A stretch of 64,000 bases of DNA, from assembly GCF_002980525.1 (NCBI RefSeq), contig NZ_PVBQ01000001.1, positions 1 to 64,000 of the forward strand, in the 5' to 3' direction. Both the position numbers and the translations under genes were made by a program. The first letter of the stretch is position 1. The number at the start of each line of letters is the position of its first letter. Positions 43,786 through 53,596 of this stretch are shown here, piece by piece. This DNA is from Sphingobacterium haloxyli (GTDB lineage Bacteria > Bacteroidota > Bacteroidia > Sphingobacteriales > Sphingobacteriaceae). The notes beneath the pieces were generated by a model. The model saw only the letters and a list, made by a program, of their open reading frames with translations, made no database searches and was not told the origin of the DNA.

Positions 43786-45093
43786 TTGGGAAAGATACGA
43801 GATATTACGACAATAGGTTTTGCCTTATTTGCCATGTTTTTTGGAGCAGGAAACTTGCTGTTGCCCCCGTTTATCGGTCTACAAATAGGTAGTCATGTTT
43901 GGGTAACCATCTTAGCATTTGGTCTTACCGGTATCTTACTCCCTTTTCTTGGCATTTTATCCGTCACCAATTCCGGCAATGATTTCAACGATTTAGGCCA
44001 TCGTATTAGCAAGAATCTCACGGCTATCTTAGGAGCAATTATCATGATCTGTATCGGACCATTAATCGCCACCCCACGAACCGCCGCGACCACGTATGAA
44101 GTGGGAGTCTTGCCTTTCTTTCCAGAAAGCGATCCCATTTGGACCTCTATTATTTTCTTCTGCATCGTTTGGCTGTTGGCTATTACTCCCACCAAAGTGG
44201 TGGATATCGTTGGGAGCTTTTTAACACCTATTCTCTTAGTTATCCTGACCGTATTGGTCGTATTAGGCCTTACAAATCCCATCGCACCTACAGAAGAAAC
44301 CGCATTATCTGGCTCGACTTCCTTTACGCTCGGTTTTGTTGAAGGCTATCAAACGCTAGACGTACTCGCGTCGGTGATTTTCGCCGGAATTATTATCGCT
44401 GCGACCCGCGCCAAAGGCTACAGTAGCGTGGCAGAGAAAAATAAAATCGTTATTTCCGCAGGTATACTCGCAGCTATTTTTCTATTTTTTATCTATGGCG
44501 GGCTCATTTACCTCGGTGCAACTTCAGGCATAGAAAACAACGATATCAGCAGGTCAGCCTTGCTTCTACACATCGCCAACAGCCACCTAGGGCAGTATGG
44601 CACTGTCGCCATCGCCGTTAGTATTGGGCTGGCTTGTCTCACGACAGCTATCGCTTTAACCACGGGTGTTGGGTTCTTTTTTACCAAACTGACAAAGGGA
44701 AAGCTGAGCTACAAGCTACTGGTTACATTGACGTGCATCATCGCAGGAATTCTATCCGTTACTGGTGTAGACAATATTATTCAGTTTGCTTATCCCCCGC
44801 TGGCTTTCGTCTACCCTATTGTCATTACGCTGGTTTTATATATTGTTATCTTCGGGCGGCTCGTGAAGTCGAAGCTACCGTATGCGCTAGCATTAGTTGC
44901 TTCTACCATCATCGCGACGTTGAATGTCATGAAAATAGTGGACATCCTACACGCCGATATCTTGGCGTGGCTCACCCATATCCCCTTCTTTGCTTATGAG
45001 CTTGGTTGGGTAATACCTTCACTTATCTTTTTTGTCGTTGGGGTTCTCATAGGTTGGATCAAAAACCCTACCGTACCGAGCTCCCGGGCTTAA
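43786..45093 (+). CDS. brnQ: branched-chain amino acid transport carrier (LIVCS family)
   Basis: A 435-residue sodium- or proton-coupled leucine/isoleucine/valine importer with about 12 membrane helices. The family start [24 protein letters not shown] lies at residues 8-31; the best start is TTG at 43786, 18 nt after folP, since no in-frame ATG precedes that block. [17 protein letters not shown] is also typical. Its last 26 nt overlap the convergent metG gene. Confidence 0.9.
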   Translation: MGKIRDITTIGFALFAMFFGAGNLLLPPFIGLQIGSHVWVTILAFGLTGILLPFLGILSVTNSGNDFNDLGHRISKNLTAILGAIIMICIGPLIATPRTAATTYEVGVLPFFPESDPIWTSIIFFCIVWLLAITPTKVVDIVGSFLTPILLVILTVLVVLGLTNPIAPTEETALSGSTSFTLGFVEGYQTLDVLASVIFAGIIIAATRAKGYSSVAEKNKIVISAGILAAIFLFFIYGGLIYLGATSGIENNDISRSALLLHIANSHLGQYGTVAIAVSIGLACLTTAIALTTGVGFFFTKLTKGKLSYKLLVTLTCIIAGILSVTGVDNIIQFAYPPLAFVYPIVITLVLYIVIFGRLVKSKLPYALALVASTIIATLNVMKIVDILHADILAWLTHIPFFAYELGWVIPSLIFFVVGVLIGWIKNPTVPSSRA

Positions 45094-47137
45094 TTGCGGT
45101 TGTTGGGTTTACAAAGTCCAATCTGCCGTCCGCATCTTCCGCCATCAAAATCATCCCTTGGGATGTGATGCCCTTGATAACCCTCGGTTCAAGGTTCACA
45201 AGAATAGATACCTGCTTACCAACAATATCTTCTGGATTAAAAAACTCCGCGATTCCGGAAACTACTGTTCGCTGATCGATGCCCGTATCGATTTTGAGCT
45301 TTAATAGCTTCTTCGTTTTAGCAACTTTTTCTGCTTCCAATACCGTACCCACACGGATATCCATTTTTAAGAAGTCATCATAACTGATATTTGCTTTTGC
45401 CGGTTCAGCTGGTGTTGCCACCGCCGCATTCTTAGCTTTAGCTTCTTGTAGTTTCTGCAGCTGAAAATCCACCTCCTCGTCGGTAATCTTTTCGAATAAC
45501 AACTGGGCCTCACCGAGCATATGCGTTGAGGGAATAAGGTCCGGCTGCCCAGCATGCGCCCAATTCTGCGATTCCAACTTTAACATGGCGAATAACTTAC
45601 GTGCCGTCTTCGGTAAAAACGGCTGCGCTAATACGGCTAAATTTGCAACAATCTGCGCTGCCACATATAAAACGGTTTTCACGCGAGCAGGATTTTCCTT
45701 GAATATTTTCCATGGTTCTTCATCAGCTAGATATTTATTACCCAAACGTGCTGCATTCATGAAGTGGCTCAATGCTTCTCGGAAGCGGTATTGACTGATC
45801 GACTGCGCGATGAGCTGGGGATAGTTCCCAAGCTCTTCCAGCACCGCCTGGTCACCTTGTGTTAGCGGTTCCTCCAACGAAACCTCCCCCTCAAAATACT
45901 TATGAGACAAAACCATTACCCGGTTCACAAAGTTACCTAAAATAGCGACTAGCTCATTATTTACACGTGCTTGAAAGTCTTTCCACGTGAACTCACTGTC
46001 GGATGTTTCTGGCAGAGTTGATGTCAGCACATATCGCAACTCGTCTTGTTTTTCAGGGAATTCCGCCAAATATTCATGTAACCATACCGCATGGTTTCGC
46101 GAAGTAGATAACTTATCGCCTTCTAAGTTTAAAAACTCATTCGCCGGAACATTTTCAGGCAGTATATATTCACCATGGGCATGCAATATTGCGGGAAAGG
46201 TAATACAGTGAAACACAATGTTATCCTTTCCAATAAAGTGAATCAAGGTGGAGTCATCTGACGCATCAGCCTGTTTCTTCCAATATTTCTCCCAATCTCG
46301 GTCGTTATCGATAGCCCATTGCTTCGTAGCCGAAATATAGCCGATGGGCGCATCCAGCCAAACATATAATTTCTTTCCTTGTGCTTCGCTAAGGGGAACA
46401 TCAACGCCCCAATCTAAATCACGTGTCATCGAACGCGGCTGCAAACCCAGTTTCAACCAGGATTGGCACTGTCCAAAAACGTTCGATTTTAGCACGTCCT
46501 TTTTTCCCTCAATCAGCCATTTTTCCAACCAAGGTTGATATTTATCCAACGGAAGGTACCAATGCTTAGTCTCCCTCAATACAGGTGGCTTACCACTTAA
46601 TGTGGATTTCGGGTTTATAAGGTCTGTTGGATTTAGTGAGGTGCCGCATTTTTCACATTGATCGCCGTAAGCTCCTTCATTATGGCAATGCGGACATGTG
46701 CCCACAATATAGCGATCGGCTAAGAACTGCTGGAACTCCTCGTCAAAATACTGTTCAGAAAACTTTTCTATAAACTCGCCTTTTTGATATAGGTTCATGA
46801 AAAACTCCTGCGACAGTTCGTGATGCACCTGCTCCGAGGTGCGATGATATATATCGAACTCGATACCAAACTCGGCAAAGCTCTCCTTAATTTGTTGATT
46901 GTACTTATCGATAATCTCCCGAGGCGTTACCCCTTCTTTCTTTGCTTTTATAGTGATCGCCGCTCCGTGCTCGTCCGAGCCGCAAACAAACACAACATCT
47001 TTATTATTTAGGCGTAGAAAGCGTGCAAAAATATCAGCTGGAACATATGCCCCGGCCAAATGTCCGATATGTAAAGGACCGTTGGCGTATGGTAAAGCCG
47101 AAGTAATAGTAAAACGATTTTTAGTGAGAATACTCAA
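45068..47137 (-). CDS. metG: methionine--tRNA ligase
   Basis: A class I synthetase of 689 residues from the TTG at 47137. The HIGH motif is in [12 protein letters not shown], the zinc knuckle is [17 protein letters not shown], and the KMSKS loop reads KLSTSR. The C-terminal EMAP/tRNA-binding OB domain (about 580-689: [18 protein letters not shown]) is fused, as in dimeric MetRS. The longer frame from an ATG at 47200 is rejected because a TATCTTTG promoter box at 47198-47205 covers that ATG, and homologues begin close to [16 protein letters not shown]. The 3' end overlaps brnQ by 26 nt, convergently. Confidence 0.9.
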   Translation of the reverse strand: MSILTKNRFTITSALPYANGPLHIGHLAGAYVPADIFARFLRLNNKDVVFVCGSDEHGAAITIKAKKEGVTPREIIDKYNQQIKESFAEFGIEFDIYHRTSEQVHHELSQEFFMNLYQKGEFIEKFSEQYFDEEFQQFLADRYIVGTCPHCHNEGAYGDQCEKCGTSLNPTDLINPKSTLSGKPPVLRETKHWYLPLDKYQPWLEKWLIEGKKDVLKSNVFGQCQSWLKLGLQPRSMTRDLDWGVDVPLSEAQGKKLYVWLDAPIGYISATKQWAIDNDRDWEKYWKKQADASDDSTLIHFIGKDNIVFHCITFPAILHAHGEYILPENVPANEFLNLEGDKLSTSRNHAVWLHEYLAEFPEKQDELRYVLTSTLPETSDSEFTWKDFQARVNNELVAILGNFVNRVMVLSHKYFEGEVSLEEPLTQGDQAVLEELGNYPQLIAQSISQYRFREALSHFMNAARLGNKYLADEEPWKIFKENPARVKTVLYVAAQIVANLAVLAQPFLPKTARKLFAMLKLESQNWAHAGQPDLIPSTHMLGEAQLLFEKITDEEVDFQLQKLQEAKAKNAAVATPAEPAKANISYDDFLKMDIRVGTVLEAEKVAKTKKLLKLKIDTGIDQRTVVSGIAEFFNPEDIVGKQVSILVNLEPRVIKGITSQGMILMAEDADGRLDFVNPTTAIKPGSSVR

Positions 47138-47197
47138 CGTATAATGATTTTTAAGTTGACAATAGCAATGAAAAAAAACAAATACTTGTTTCTTTGA

Positions 47198-47205
47198 CAA
47201 AGATA
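47198..47205 (-). promoter_or_regulatory. -7 box for metG
   Basis: Minus-strand TATCTTTG is a full match to TAnnTTTG. It implies a leader of about 55 nt before the TTG at 47137. Confidence 0.5.
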
Positions 47206-47239
47206 ACTCAAATTGCGCGTATAATAATAAAGGTTTGAT

Positions 47240-48139
47240 ATGAAAACACCAGAATTTCTTAAAGAAGGAGACAAAGTCGCTATCATTTGCCCAGCGAGCT
47301 ATATCAAAGGTAACATTGATATAGCGCTAAAAATCTTTAGTGATTGGGGACTTCAGGTGGAAGTTGGCACCAGTGTGACTACTAGGTTCCATCAATTTGC
47401 AGGAACAGACGAGGTGCGAAGACAAGACTTACAAGCGGCGCTCGACAACCCAGAAATTAAGGCTGTTTTCGCCGCTCGCGGAGGATATGGTACGGTTCGG
47501 ATTATAGATCAGCTAGACTTCAGGAAGTTTAAAAGGCATCCAAAGTGGATTGTCGGCTTCAGCGACATTACCGTGCTACACGCTCATCTCCATCATCAGG
47601 TCGGCGTATGTAGCATACATGGTCAAATGCCAAAATCATTCGATGAAAGTACCAAAGACGCACTAACTTCGCTAAAGTGTGCACTTTTTGGACATGGCAT
47701 GGATGGTCAATATACCCAATGTACATTTCCTAACCGTTCAGGAGAAGGCTCCGGCCAATTGATAGGCGGAAATCTCGCCATCCTCCACAGTATGCTGGCC
47801 TCCCCCTCTGACGGCCTCTATGATAATAAGATCCTTTTTATCGAGGACGTTGGCGAACAGCACTATAACATCGACCGAATGTTATGGACCCTTAAAAGAG
47901 CAAATAAATTTGCTAGGCTAAACGGCTTAATTGTAGGAAGCTTTACGTCACTAAAAGACAGCAGCCCTTCCTTCGGTCAACGGTTCGAAGAAATAATCAT
48001 GGATAAAGTTGCCGAATACGATTTTCCCGTTTGCTTTGATTTTCCCGCTGGCCATATCGACAACAACCATAGTCTTATTATGGGGAAAGAAATTACACTG
48101 AAAATAAATCAAGAAAGGACTTGGATAAGGTACAGTTAA
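47240..48139 (+). CDS. ldcA: LD-carboxypeptidase (murein tetrapeptide carboxypeptidase, S66)
   Basis: This serine peptidase removes the terminal D-Ala from murein tetrapeptides during cell-wall recycling. At 299 residues it has full length. The nucleophile Ser108 lies in [12 protein letters not shown], the catalytic Glu in [16 protein letters not shown], and the His in [30 protein letters not shown] is also typical. No signal peptide is visible, fitting a cytoplasmic enzyme. It is divergent from metG. Confidence 0.9.
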   Translation: MKTPEFLKEGDKVAIICPASYIKGNIDIALKIFSDWGLQVEVGTSVTTRFHQFAGTDEVRRQDLQAALDNPEIKAVFAARGGYGTVRIIDQLDFRKFKRHPKWIVGFSDITVLHAHLHHQVGVCSIHGQMPKSFDESTKDALTSLKCALFGHGMDGQYTQCTFPNRSGEGSGQLIGGNLAILHSMLASPSDGLYDNKILFIEDVGEQHYNIDRMLWTLKRANKFARLNGLIVGSFTSLKDSSPSFGQRFEEIIMDKVAEYDFPVCFDFPAGHIDNNHSLIMGKEITLKINQERTWIRYS

Positions 48140-48412
48140 AAATAAGCAGGGCTCGCCGCTACAAAAATAAATACACGCCATAAAAAACGAAGAAAATTTT
48201 ACAATCCACCCATTAGAACAGATTTATATTTCGATTTTGACATTTATACATTTACATTAAATTCCCAATACGCTAGTTTCAATTTCGCTGAAGTTCGCTT
48301 TTCAATGCGCAAATGATAAAAATTAATCTATTTTGTTCGTTTTTTCGCGAAAATTATTCTATCTCTTTTTTCTCTAGATATTCTCCATACCTTAGTTCCG
48401 TAAAACTAAATA

Positions 48413-50002
48413 ATGATTATTATGGTGATGGTAGACACCTCTTCTTCAAATGTTTATCTTAATCAAGATGCAAAAACCTTAGTCCAGCAGACGTTGACGC
48501 GTGGACAAGGAAAACTTAATGACACAGGCGCATTATGTATTCAAACGGGAAAATTCACAGGCCGCTCACCCAAGGACCGCTTTATCGTCCGTGATGAGAT
48601 AACCTCCGATACGGTTGACTGGGGCGGAATTAACATTCCTATCGCTACCGAAGTCTTTGACAAGCTTCTAAGTAAGATGAATACTTTTATTCGAGGCCGC
48701 GAAATTTGGATGCGTAATTGCTATGCAGGAGCAGACCCCTCCTATCGACTCAGCGTCACCGTAATCAATACGACTCCCTGGGCAAACCTGTTCTGTCATC
48801 ATCTTTTCCTGCGACCTTCAGATCGCGAAATGGACAACTACAAACCAGAATGGGTTATCTTTCAAGTACCAGAATTTCTAGCAGATCCCGACATCGATGG
48901 CACACGGCAAGAAAATTTTACTATTATTAATTTTGCCAAAAAAATGATTCTGATCGGCGGATCTGCCTACACCGGCGAAATGAAGAAAGGTATATTTTCT
49001 GTGTTAAACTTCGTGTTACCACACCAACACGGTGTACTCCCGATGCACTGCTCTGCAAATGAAGGTGAACAGGGCGACATCGCGCTATTTTTCGGCTTGA
49101 GCGGTACAGGCAAGACAACATTATCGGCCGATGCGAGCCGTAAATTAATCGGTGATGACGAACACGGCTGGACAGATCGCGCGGTATTTAATTTCGAAGG
49201 AGGCTGCTATGCCAAATGCATCGATCTAAGCGCCGATAAAGAGCCGCAGATACATGCGGCGATAAAACATCCGGCACTCTTAGAAAACGTAAGCTTTAAA
49301 GATGGGACTTCTACTGTGGATTACAGCAATGCCGATCTTACCGAGAATACACGGGCAGCATATCCTATTTATCATATAAAAAACGCCAAGAAACATTCTA
49401 TAGGAAACACGCCGAAGAACATCTTTTTTCTGACTTGTGATGCTTTCGGCGTCCTACCACCTATTTCAAAGCTGACGCCTGCACAGGCAATGTACCACTT
49501 TCTATCTGGATATACGGCCAAGGTTGCTGGGACAGAAGTCGGCATCCGCGAACCACAACCTACATTTTCTGCATGCTTTGGAAAAGTTTTTTTGCCGCTC
49601 CACCCGACGGTTTATGCAGAACTAATGGGAGAAAAGTTAAAGGAGAATCCAGAAGTTAGGGTTTGGTTGGTTAACACGGGCTGGACCGGAGGAGCCTATC
49701 CAGCGGGAAAGAGGATCAGTTTACAGTATACACGCGCTATGGTACAGGCAGCCATCCAGGAAGAATTCGCCCTTCAGACGTTTAGACCCCACCCGTATTT
49801 TGGAATCCTTATACCTGAAGCGTGTCCTAGTGTCCCTACTGGAATTCTTAATCCAAGAAATACGTGGGAAAACAAGTTAGCATATGACCGACAAGCCCAA
49901 AGTCTGGCCGAGCTTTTCATTCAAAATTTCGATCAATATAAGGCGGAAGCAAGCGAAGAGATCAAAAACGCCGGTCCGAAATTGATACAAGTAGCGCTGT
50001 AA
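48413..50002 (+). CDS. pckA: phosphoenolpyruvate carboxykinase (ATP)
   Basis: This enzyme interconverts oxaloacetate and phosphoenolpyruvate with ATP, in gluconeogenesis or, in Bacteroidota, CO2 fixation. It has 529 residues. TGKFTGRSPKDRFIV, the kinase-1a loop GLSGTGKTTLSAD, the metal-binding region DDEHGW and the kinase-2-like NTGWTGGAYPAGKRI are intact. Three ATG codons lie within the first six positions, so the exact start is uncertain. The 273-bp region upstream is AT-rich and holds no convincing promoter box. A hairpin follows the gene. Confidence 0.95.
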   Translation: MIIMVMVDTSSSNVYLNQDAKTLVQQTLTRGQGKLNDTGALCIQTGKFTGRSPKDRFIVRDEITSDTVDWGGINIPIATEVFDKLLSKMNTFIRGREIWMRNCYAGADPSYRLSVTVINTTPWANLFCHHLFLRPSDREMDNYKPEWVIFQVPEFLADPDIDGTRQENFTIINFAKKMILIGGSAYTGEMKKGIFSVLNFVLPHQHGVLPMHCSANEGEQGDIALFFGLSGTGKTTLSADASRKLIGDDEHGWTDRAVFNFEGGCYAKCIDLSADKEPQIHAAIKHPALLENVSFKDGTSTVDYSNADLTENTRAAYPIYHIKNAKKHSIGNTPKNIFFLTCDAFGVLPPISKLTPAQAMYHFLSGYTAKVAGTEVGIREPQPTFSACFGKVFLPLHPTVYAELMGEKLKENPEVRVWLVNTGWTGGAYPAGKRISLQYTRAMVQAAIQEEFALQTFRPHPYFGILIPEACPSVPTGILNPRNTWENKLAYDRQAQSLAELFIQNFDQYKAEASEEIKNAGPKLIQVAL

Positions 50003-50006
50003 AGCA

Positions 50007-50036
50007 TTGGGGCAACCGTAACGGATTGCCCCAAAA
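50007..50036. terminator. hairpin between pckA and the respiratory operon
   Basis: TTGGGGCAACCGT (50007-50019) pairs with ACGGATTGCCCCAA (one bulged A) across a one-base loop. A T-run is missing on both strands. It is placed as a bidirectional end for pckA and the convergent respiratory operon. Confidence 0.55.
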
Positions 50037-50081
50037 ATAAATATAACGATCATCAAGCGATCACGTGGTGACCATAGCATG

Positions 50082-50546
50082 TTATAAAAAAACCTTGCCG
50101 TGCCAACTATCTTTCATTGGCACTTCCCATTTCATATCTAGCTCCTGCACTGAGGTTATCATATTGTTGAAAACAACCACCCTGTCGTGATCAATCTCGC
50201 CCGTCCGCAACAACTCTCTAAAATTCTCTTGGGAAACCACTTGAATAGGTGCATTAGCCTCTCTGCGGTAGGCGAGCTGCAACCGATCAAATAGAGAAAT
50301 GCCGAGTTCTTGCTCTATCTTTTTCAGGAGATGAACTGACTTATCAATGGAACACCCAGTAACCATCGCTTTCTCTTCATCCACCTTTAATATGATGAAT
50401 AAACTGTAACGGATCTCATATGAACCGGCCAGTTGACTACCATGCGCAGTCCATTGCTGCACAAATTCTTCTAAGATTTGTTCGATTTTCTGCACCTCTT
50501 CCGTCTCGAAGAAACGATTGCTTTGGTATATCCAGACTCTTTGCAT
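50082..50546 (-). CDS. conserved Bacteroidota protein of unknown function
   Basis: A 154-residue soluble protein (RVWIYQSNRFFETEEVQKIE, QWTAHGSQLAGSYEIRYSLF, VTGCSIDKSVHLLKKIEQE, VVVFNNMITSVQELDMKW). It belongs to a family often named 'ABC transporter ATPase' in databases, but it has no Walker A, Walker B or signature motif, so that name is not supported. GCSIDKSV contains a conserved-looking Cys-Ser. It is the last gene of the respiratory operon, 17 nt after the DUF420 gene, so a role in oxidase assembly is conceivable by association only. Confidence 0.8.
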   Translation of the reverse strand: MQRVWIYQSNRFFETEEVQKIEQILEEFVQQWTAHGSQLAGSYEIRYSLFIILKVDEEKAMVTGCSIDKSVHLLKKIEQELGISLFDRLQLAYRREANAPIQVVSQENFRELLRTGEIDHDRVVVFNNMITSVQELDMKWEVPMKDSWHGKVFL

Positions 50547-50563
50547 AACTATTGTAAGTTAGA

Positions 50564-51100
50564 TTAACTATAGTACGGCGAAATCATTAAATAGACAATC
50601 ACACCTGTTACCGCGACGTATAACCACATGGGGTAAGTAATACGTGCTAGTCTCCTGTGTCGCTCGTACGCGCCAGCAATACCGCGTACAAAAGTAAAGA
50701 GCACAAAGGGAATAATAATCACCGACAAGACAATGTGGGTAATCAAAATAAAAAAGTATACATAACGTATAGTACCTTCGCCACCGTAGGACGTGGACTC
50801 GGAGGTCATGTGATAGGCTACATACATGACAAGAAAAGCGGCTGAGCAAGCCATACACGCTTTAATCAAGTTCTCGTGCAATCTTTGATTACCTCGTTTG
50901 ATAGCGGCTACGGCCACAACCAACAATATAGCCGTCAACCCGTTAATCGTCGCATAAATAGGTGGCAAAAAAGTCAACGGTTCAACATCGAGCCCCATCC
51001 TACGTAGATTAACGCCAAACAAAGCCGCCACCACCAGGGGGATTACGATAGACAGCGCCACAATCCATTTCTTATACTTTTTCTCTTCTGCTGTAATCAT
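50564..51100 (-). CDS. DUF420 membrane protein, CtaM-like
   Basis: A 178-residue protein with five predicted helices. Conserved His residues occur in NQRLHENLIKACM, MYVAYHMTSES, ITHIVLSV and YERHRRLARITYP, as in DUF420. The family includes CtaM, which in Staphylococcus aureus is needed for active heme-A oxidase. Its place in the oxidase operon, 6 nt after the SCO gene, supports an assembly role. Confidence 0.85.
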   Translation of the reverse strand: MITAEEKKYKKWIVALSIVIPLVVAALFGVNLRRMGLDVEPLTFLPPIYATINGLTAILLVVAVAAIKRGNQRLHENLIKACMACSAAFLVMYVAYHMTSESTSYGGEGTIRYVYFFILITHIVLSVIIIPFVLFTFVRGIAGAYERHRRLARITYPMWLYVAVTGVIVYLMISPYYS

Positions 51101-51106
51101 ACGTAC

Positions 51107-51829
51107 CTATTTCGCTTTTTCTATTTTTAGTGATTTATTCCGAATTTCCTCCACCGCAAGCAATTTTATCTCGTCTTCCAGTCGATCTATTTCTCCCTTT
51201 AGACTGATATCATAAAAACCTCGAATACGGCTTTTAGCGTCCAATAACACGAGCTGGTTACTGATCAAAAAACGAGTCGAATCAGCTGGATCGGGCATGG
51301 CATCGATTAGCAATTGCTCCTGCGCATAACCAAAGATATCCACAGTAGGATTACTTACTAAGTTCCAATGCTTCGCTTCTATATTCCTATATCGATCGGC
51401 AAAGGCCTCCAGATCAGCTCGAGTATCCGTACTGTCTACCGAAATAGAGAAGAACTTTACCATCGGATTTTCTTGAAAACGTACTGCTAACATATCCACG
51501 TGGTCAAGCATCAAACGTGAAAAAGCAGCATCTCGAGTGTAAAAGAGATGAGCGACACTAATACAAGTATCACCCGCAGGAAAAGCAATTTTTTCACCAG
51601 CCGCGTCTTCAAAATAAATACGGTTTGCGGTATGAAAAATCGTATCCGGATACTCTCTACCCCAGTTACGCTTCATTTCACCACTCAATTCCTTATCTCC
51701 GAAAACAGGTAGTGACGCATATTCATTAAAGCCAAATCTATTAACGGCTATATATAAAAATCCTGGCACAAGTAAGATTAATGCCAGGATAATTATTGTT
51801 GATCTATTTCTTTGAGTGCGCTTACTCAT
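51107..51829 (-). CDS. SCO1/SenC-like protein without copper ligands
   Basis: A 240-residue protein with one N-terminal membrane anchor (about 11-29) and a thioredoxin-like domain. The fold is clear from YPDTIFHTANRIYF, FFSISVDSTDTRADLEAFADRY and LVLLDAKSRIRGFYDI. The copper-binding CxxxC of SCO proteins, usually in FFTxCPxxCPxM, reads FYTRDAAFSRLM: both Cys are replaced (Asp100, Ser104). The downstream His ligand is replaced by Ile189. It therefore cannot carry CuA copper as SCO does. The frame is otherwise intact and it sits where SCO normally sits. Confidence 0.85.
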   Translation of the reverse strand: MSKRTQRNRSTIIILALILLVPGFLYIAVNRFGFNEYASLPVFGDKELSGEMKRNWGREYPDTIFHTANRIYFEDAAGEKIAFPAGDTCISVAHLFYTRDAAFSRLMLDHVDMLAVRFQENPMVKFFSISVDSTDTRADLEAFADRYRNIEAKHWNLVSNPTVDIFGYAQEQLLIDAMPDPADSTRFLISNQLVLLDAKSRIRGFYDISLKGEIDRLEDEIKLLAVEEIRNKSLKIEKAK

Positions 51830-51849
51830 TCAGCCCTCTCTTCATTTAA

Positions 51850-52230
51850 CTAGTTATTGGGAAATAATGGATGGTCCTGTAAATGATACAATAGGTAATC
51901 TCCCTCAATTAACATCAGTACAATAAAATACACGATGAATATAAAGCCAATACTCACACAGACGATAAAACCTGATTTTTCAAATTTCAAGTGCATGAAA
52001 TAGGCAACGATGTAATACGCTTTTAGCAACGTCAACGCAATGTAAATAACATTGACGAACATTCCTTTTTGAAGTACGCCCCAATGGTGTACAAAACCTA
52101 AGGCAATTAAAAATTCGAGTGCTGTCAAGGCCAAGAGGATAAAGAATACTTTCCAAATTCCCTTTTTATCCATACCACCATGGTCGTGATGGTCGTGGGC
52201 AGCAGCTATATTTTCGTTATGATTAGACAT
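51850..52230 (-). CDS. cytochrome c oxidase subunit IV-like protein
   Basis: A 126-residue protein with a His/Asp-rich N-terminus (AAAHDHHDHGG) and three predicted helices (about 29-50, 57-77, 87-112). It matches the prokaryotic COX4 family in size and in MFVNVIYIALTLLKAYYIVAYFMHLKFE. It is thought to stabilise the oxidase. It lies 31 nt after the subunit III gene. Confidence 0.85.
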   Translation of the reverse strand: MSNHNENIAAAHDHHDHGGMDKKGIWKVFFILLALTALEFLIALGFVHHWGVLQKGMFVNVIYIALTLLKAYYIVAYFMHLKFEKSGFIVCVSIGFIFIVYFIVLMLIEGDYLLYHLQDHPLFPNN

Positions 52231-52261
52231 ATCCTTGTTAAATATTAAGTTTTTAAATCGA

Positions 52262-52999
52262 TTAAATCAAATAGAAGAACGTAAACACGAATACCCATAC
52301 CAAATCCACAAAGTGCCAATAAAGACCTACCTTTTCTACCATAAGGTACGTGCCTCTTCTTTCGAATGTGTTATTCAGCGTCATGCTCAAAATGATGATA
52401 TTAAGCAAAATCCCTATAGATACGTGGAACCCGTGAAAACCTGTAATCGTGAAAAAGAGATTAGAGAACTGTAAGGCTGCCGTGTAGGATATATCCCTTG
52501 TAAAATAAGGTGCCAATGCTTCCGCTACCGCTTCACCCTCTAAACCTGTGGCTGGATTTCTTCCAAACCAAAAACCCTGGTGATGTAAGTGCGTCCACTC
52601 AATAGCTTGACAACCAACAAAGGCCAAACCACCCAAAATCGTCCACAACATCCATTTCACAACCTCGTCTTTCCTATTCCGATGTCCCGCGTCAACGGCT
52701 AAAACCATGGTTACTGAAGACATAATCAAAATAAAGGTCATAATACCCACAAACACCAGAGGTTGTCCAGATTCAGCTATGCCAGGAATAGATTGGAACA
52801 CTTTATCTGCATCGATCCACGTCGGCTGGGCAAATTTTTGCGCACCATAGTAAATCAAAAATGCAGAAAACGTAAAGGCGTCCGACACCAAGAAAAACCA
52901 CATCATGATTTTTCCATACTCCAAATTCCAAGGTGACTTGCCACCACTCCAAGGGCCGTCTTTTACCTTATCCAATTGCGATACAGTTGTTGTACTCAT
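52262..52999 (-). CDS. coxC: cytochrome c oxidase subunit III
   Basis: A 245-residue, multi-helix subunit III. WWFFLVSDAFTFSAF-like helix 1 (MMWFFLVSDAFTF), GFHGFHVSIGI and the final VGLYWHFVDLVWVFVFTFFYL are family signatures. It is the longer of two subunit III proteins encoded back to back (9 nt apart), an arrangement usual in Bacteroidota oxidase operons. Confidence 0.9.
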   Translation of the reverse strand: MSTTTVSQLDKVKDGPWSGGKSPWNLEYGKIMMWFFLVSDAFTFSAFLIYYGAQKFAQPTWIDADKVFQSIPGIAESGQPLVFVGIMTFILIMSSVTMVLAVDAGHRNRKDEVVKWMLWTILGGLAFVGCQAIEWTHLHHQGFWFGRNPATGLEGEAVAEALAPYFTRDISYTAALQFSNLFFTITGFHGFHVSIGILLNIIILSMTLNNTFERRGTYLMVEKVGLYWHFVDLVWVFVFTFFYLI

Positions 53000-53008
53000 T
53001 TTTTACTA

Positions 53009-53596
53009 TTATTGATTCAAAAGTAAGAAAACATAAATATAAATCCACAAAAGATCGAGAAAATGCCAAAAAATACCGGCTAAATTCATGCGGAATTGGT
53101 TCTCCGGAAATGGGATTGGCTTCATAGCTCCCCATAAACATCTTACCAACACGATCAAACCCGCAATAATATGTGCCAAATGCATCCCTGTAAACACATA
53201 AATAAATGATTGTGATGCATTATTATTTACAAAATAAATACCTCTATCCGCCAATACTGACCATGCATCCGTCTGCAATACAAAAAACGCAATGCCCAGT
53301 GCAATAGTGAGCAGCAGATACAGCTTTTGTTTACCTATTTGTTCACGTTTGGTTGCGCGATAAGCGAAGTGTAGCGTTAAGCTACTTACCAAAATAACAA
53401 TGGTACTATATATAAACGTGTCGGGCAAAATTGTCTTGATCCCCTTATCCACTCCGCTAGCCGTATACACGATGAATCCACTGGATAATGCAGCGAACAT
53501 CATAAACATGCCAATCATACCCAGCCAAAGGTTAAACTTCTTAGCCTTCCTTGACTGAATCAACTCTTCTGTTGTATAATCCTCCGTATGCTCCAT
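53009..53596 (-). CDS. cytochrome c oxidase subunit III-like protein
   Basis: A 195-residue, five-helix subunit III paralogue. It has FTGMHLAHIIAGLIVL and the final GIFWHFLDLLWIYIYVFLL, the same terminal motif as its neighbour, but the two are too different for a recent duplication. It starts at the base next to the ctaB stop codon, so translation is probably coupled. Confidence 0.9.
   Translation of the reverse strand: MEHTEDYTTEELIQSRKAKKFNLWLGMIGMFMMFAALSSGFIVYTASGVDKGIKTILPDTFIYSTIVILVSSLTLHFAYRATKREQIGKQKLYLLLTIALGIAFFVLQTDAWSVLADRGIYFVNNNASQSFIYVFTGMHLAHIIAGLIVLVRCLWGAMKPIPFPENQFRMNLAGIFWHFLDLLWIYIYVFLLLNQ

Noticed and set aside
47138..47200. ATG start of metG at 47200
   Set aside because: A full TAnnTTTG promoter box covers that codon, and MetRS homologues begin close to the residues after the TTG at 47137.
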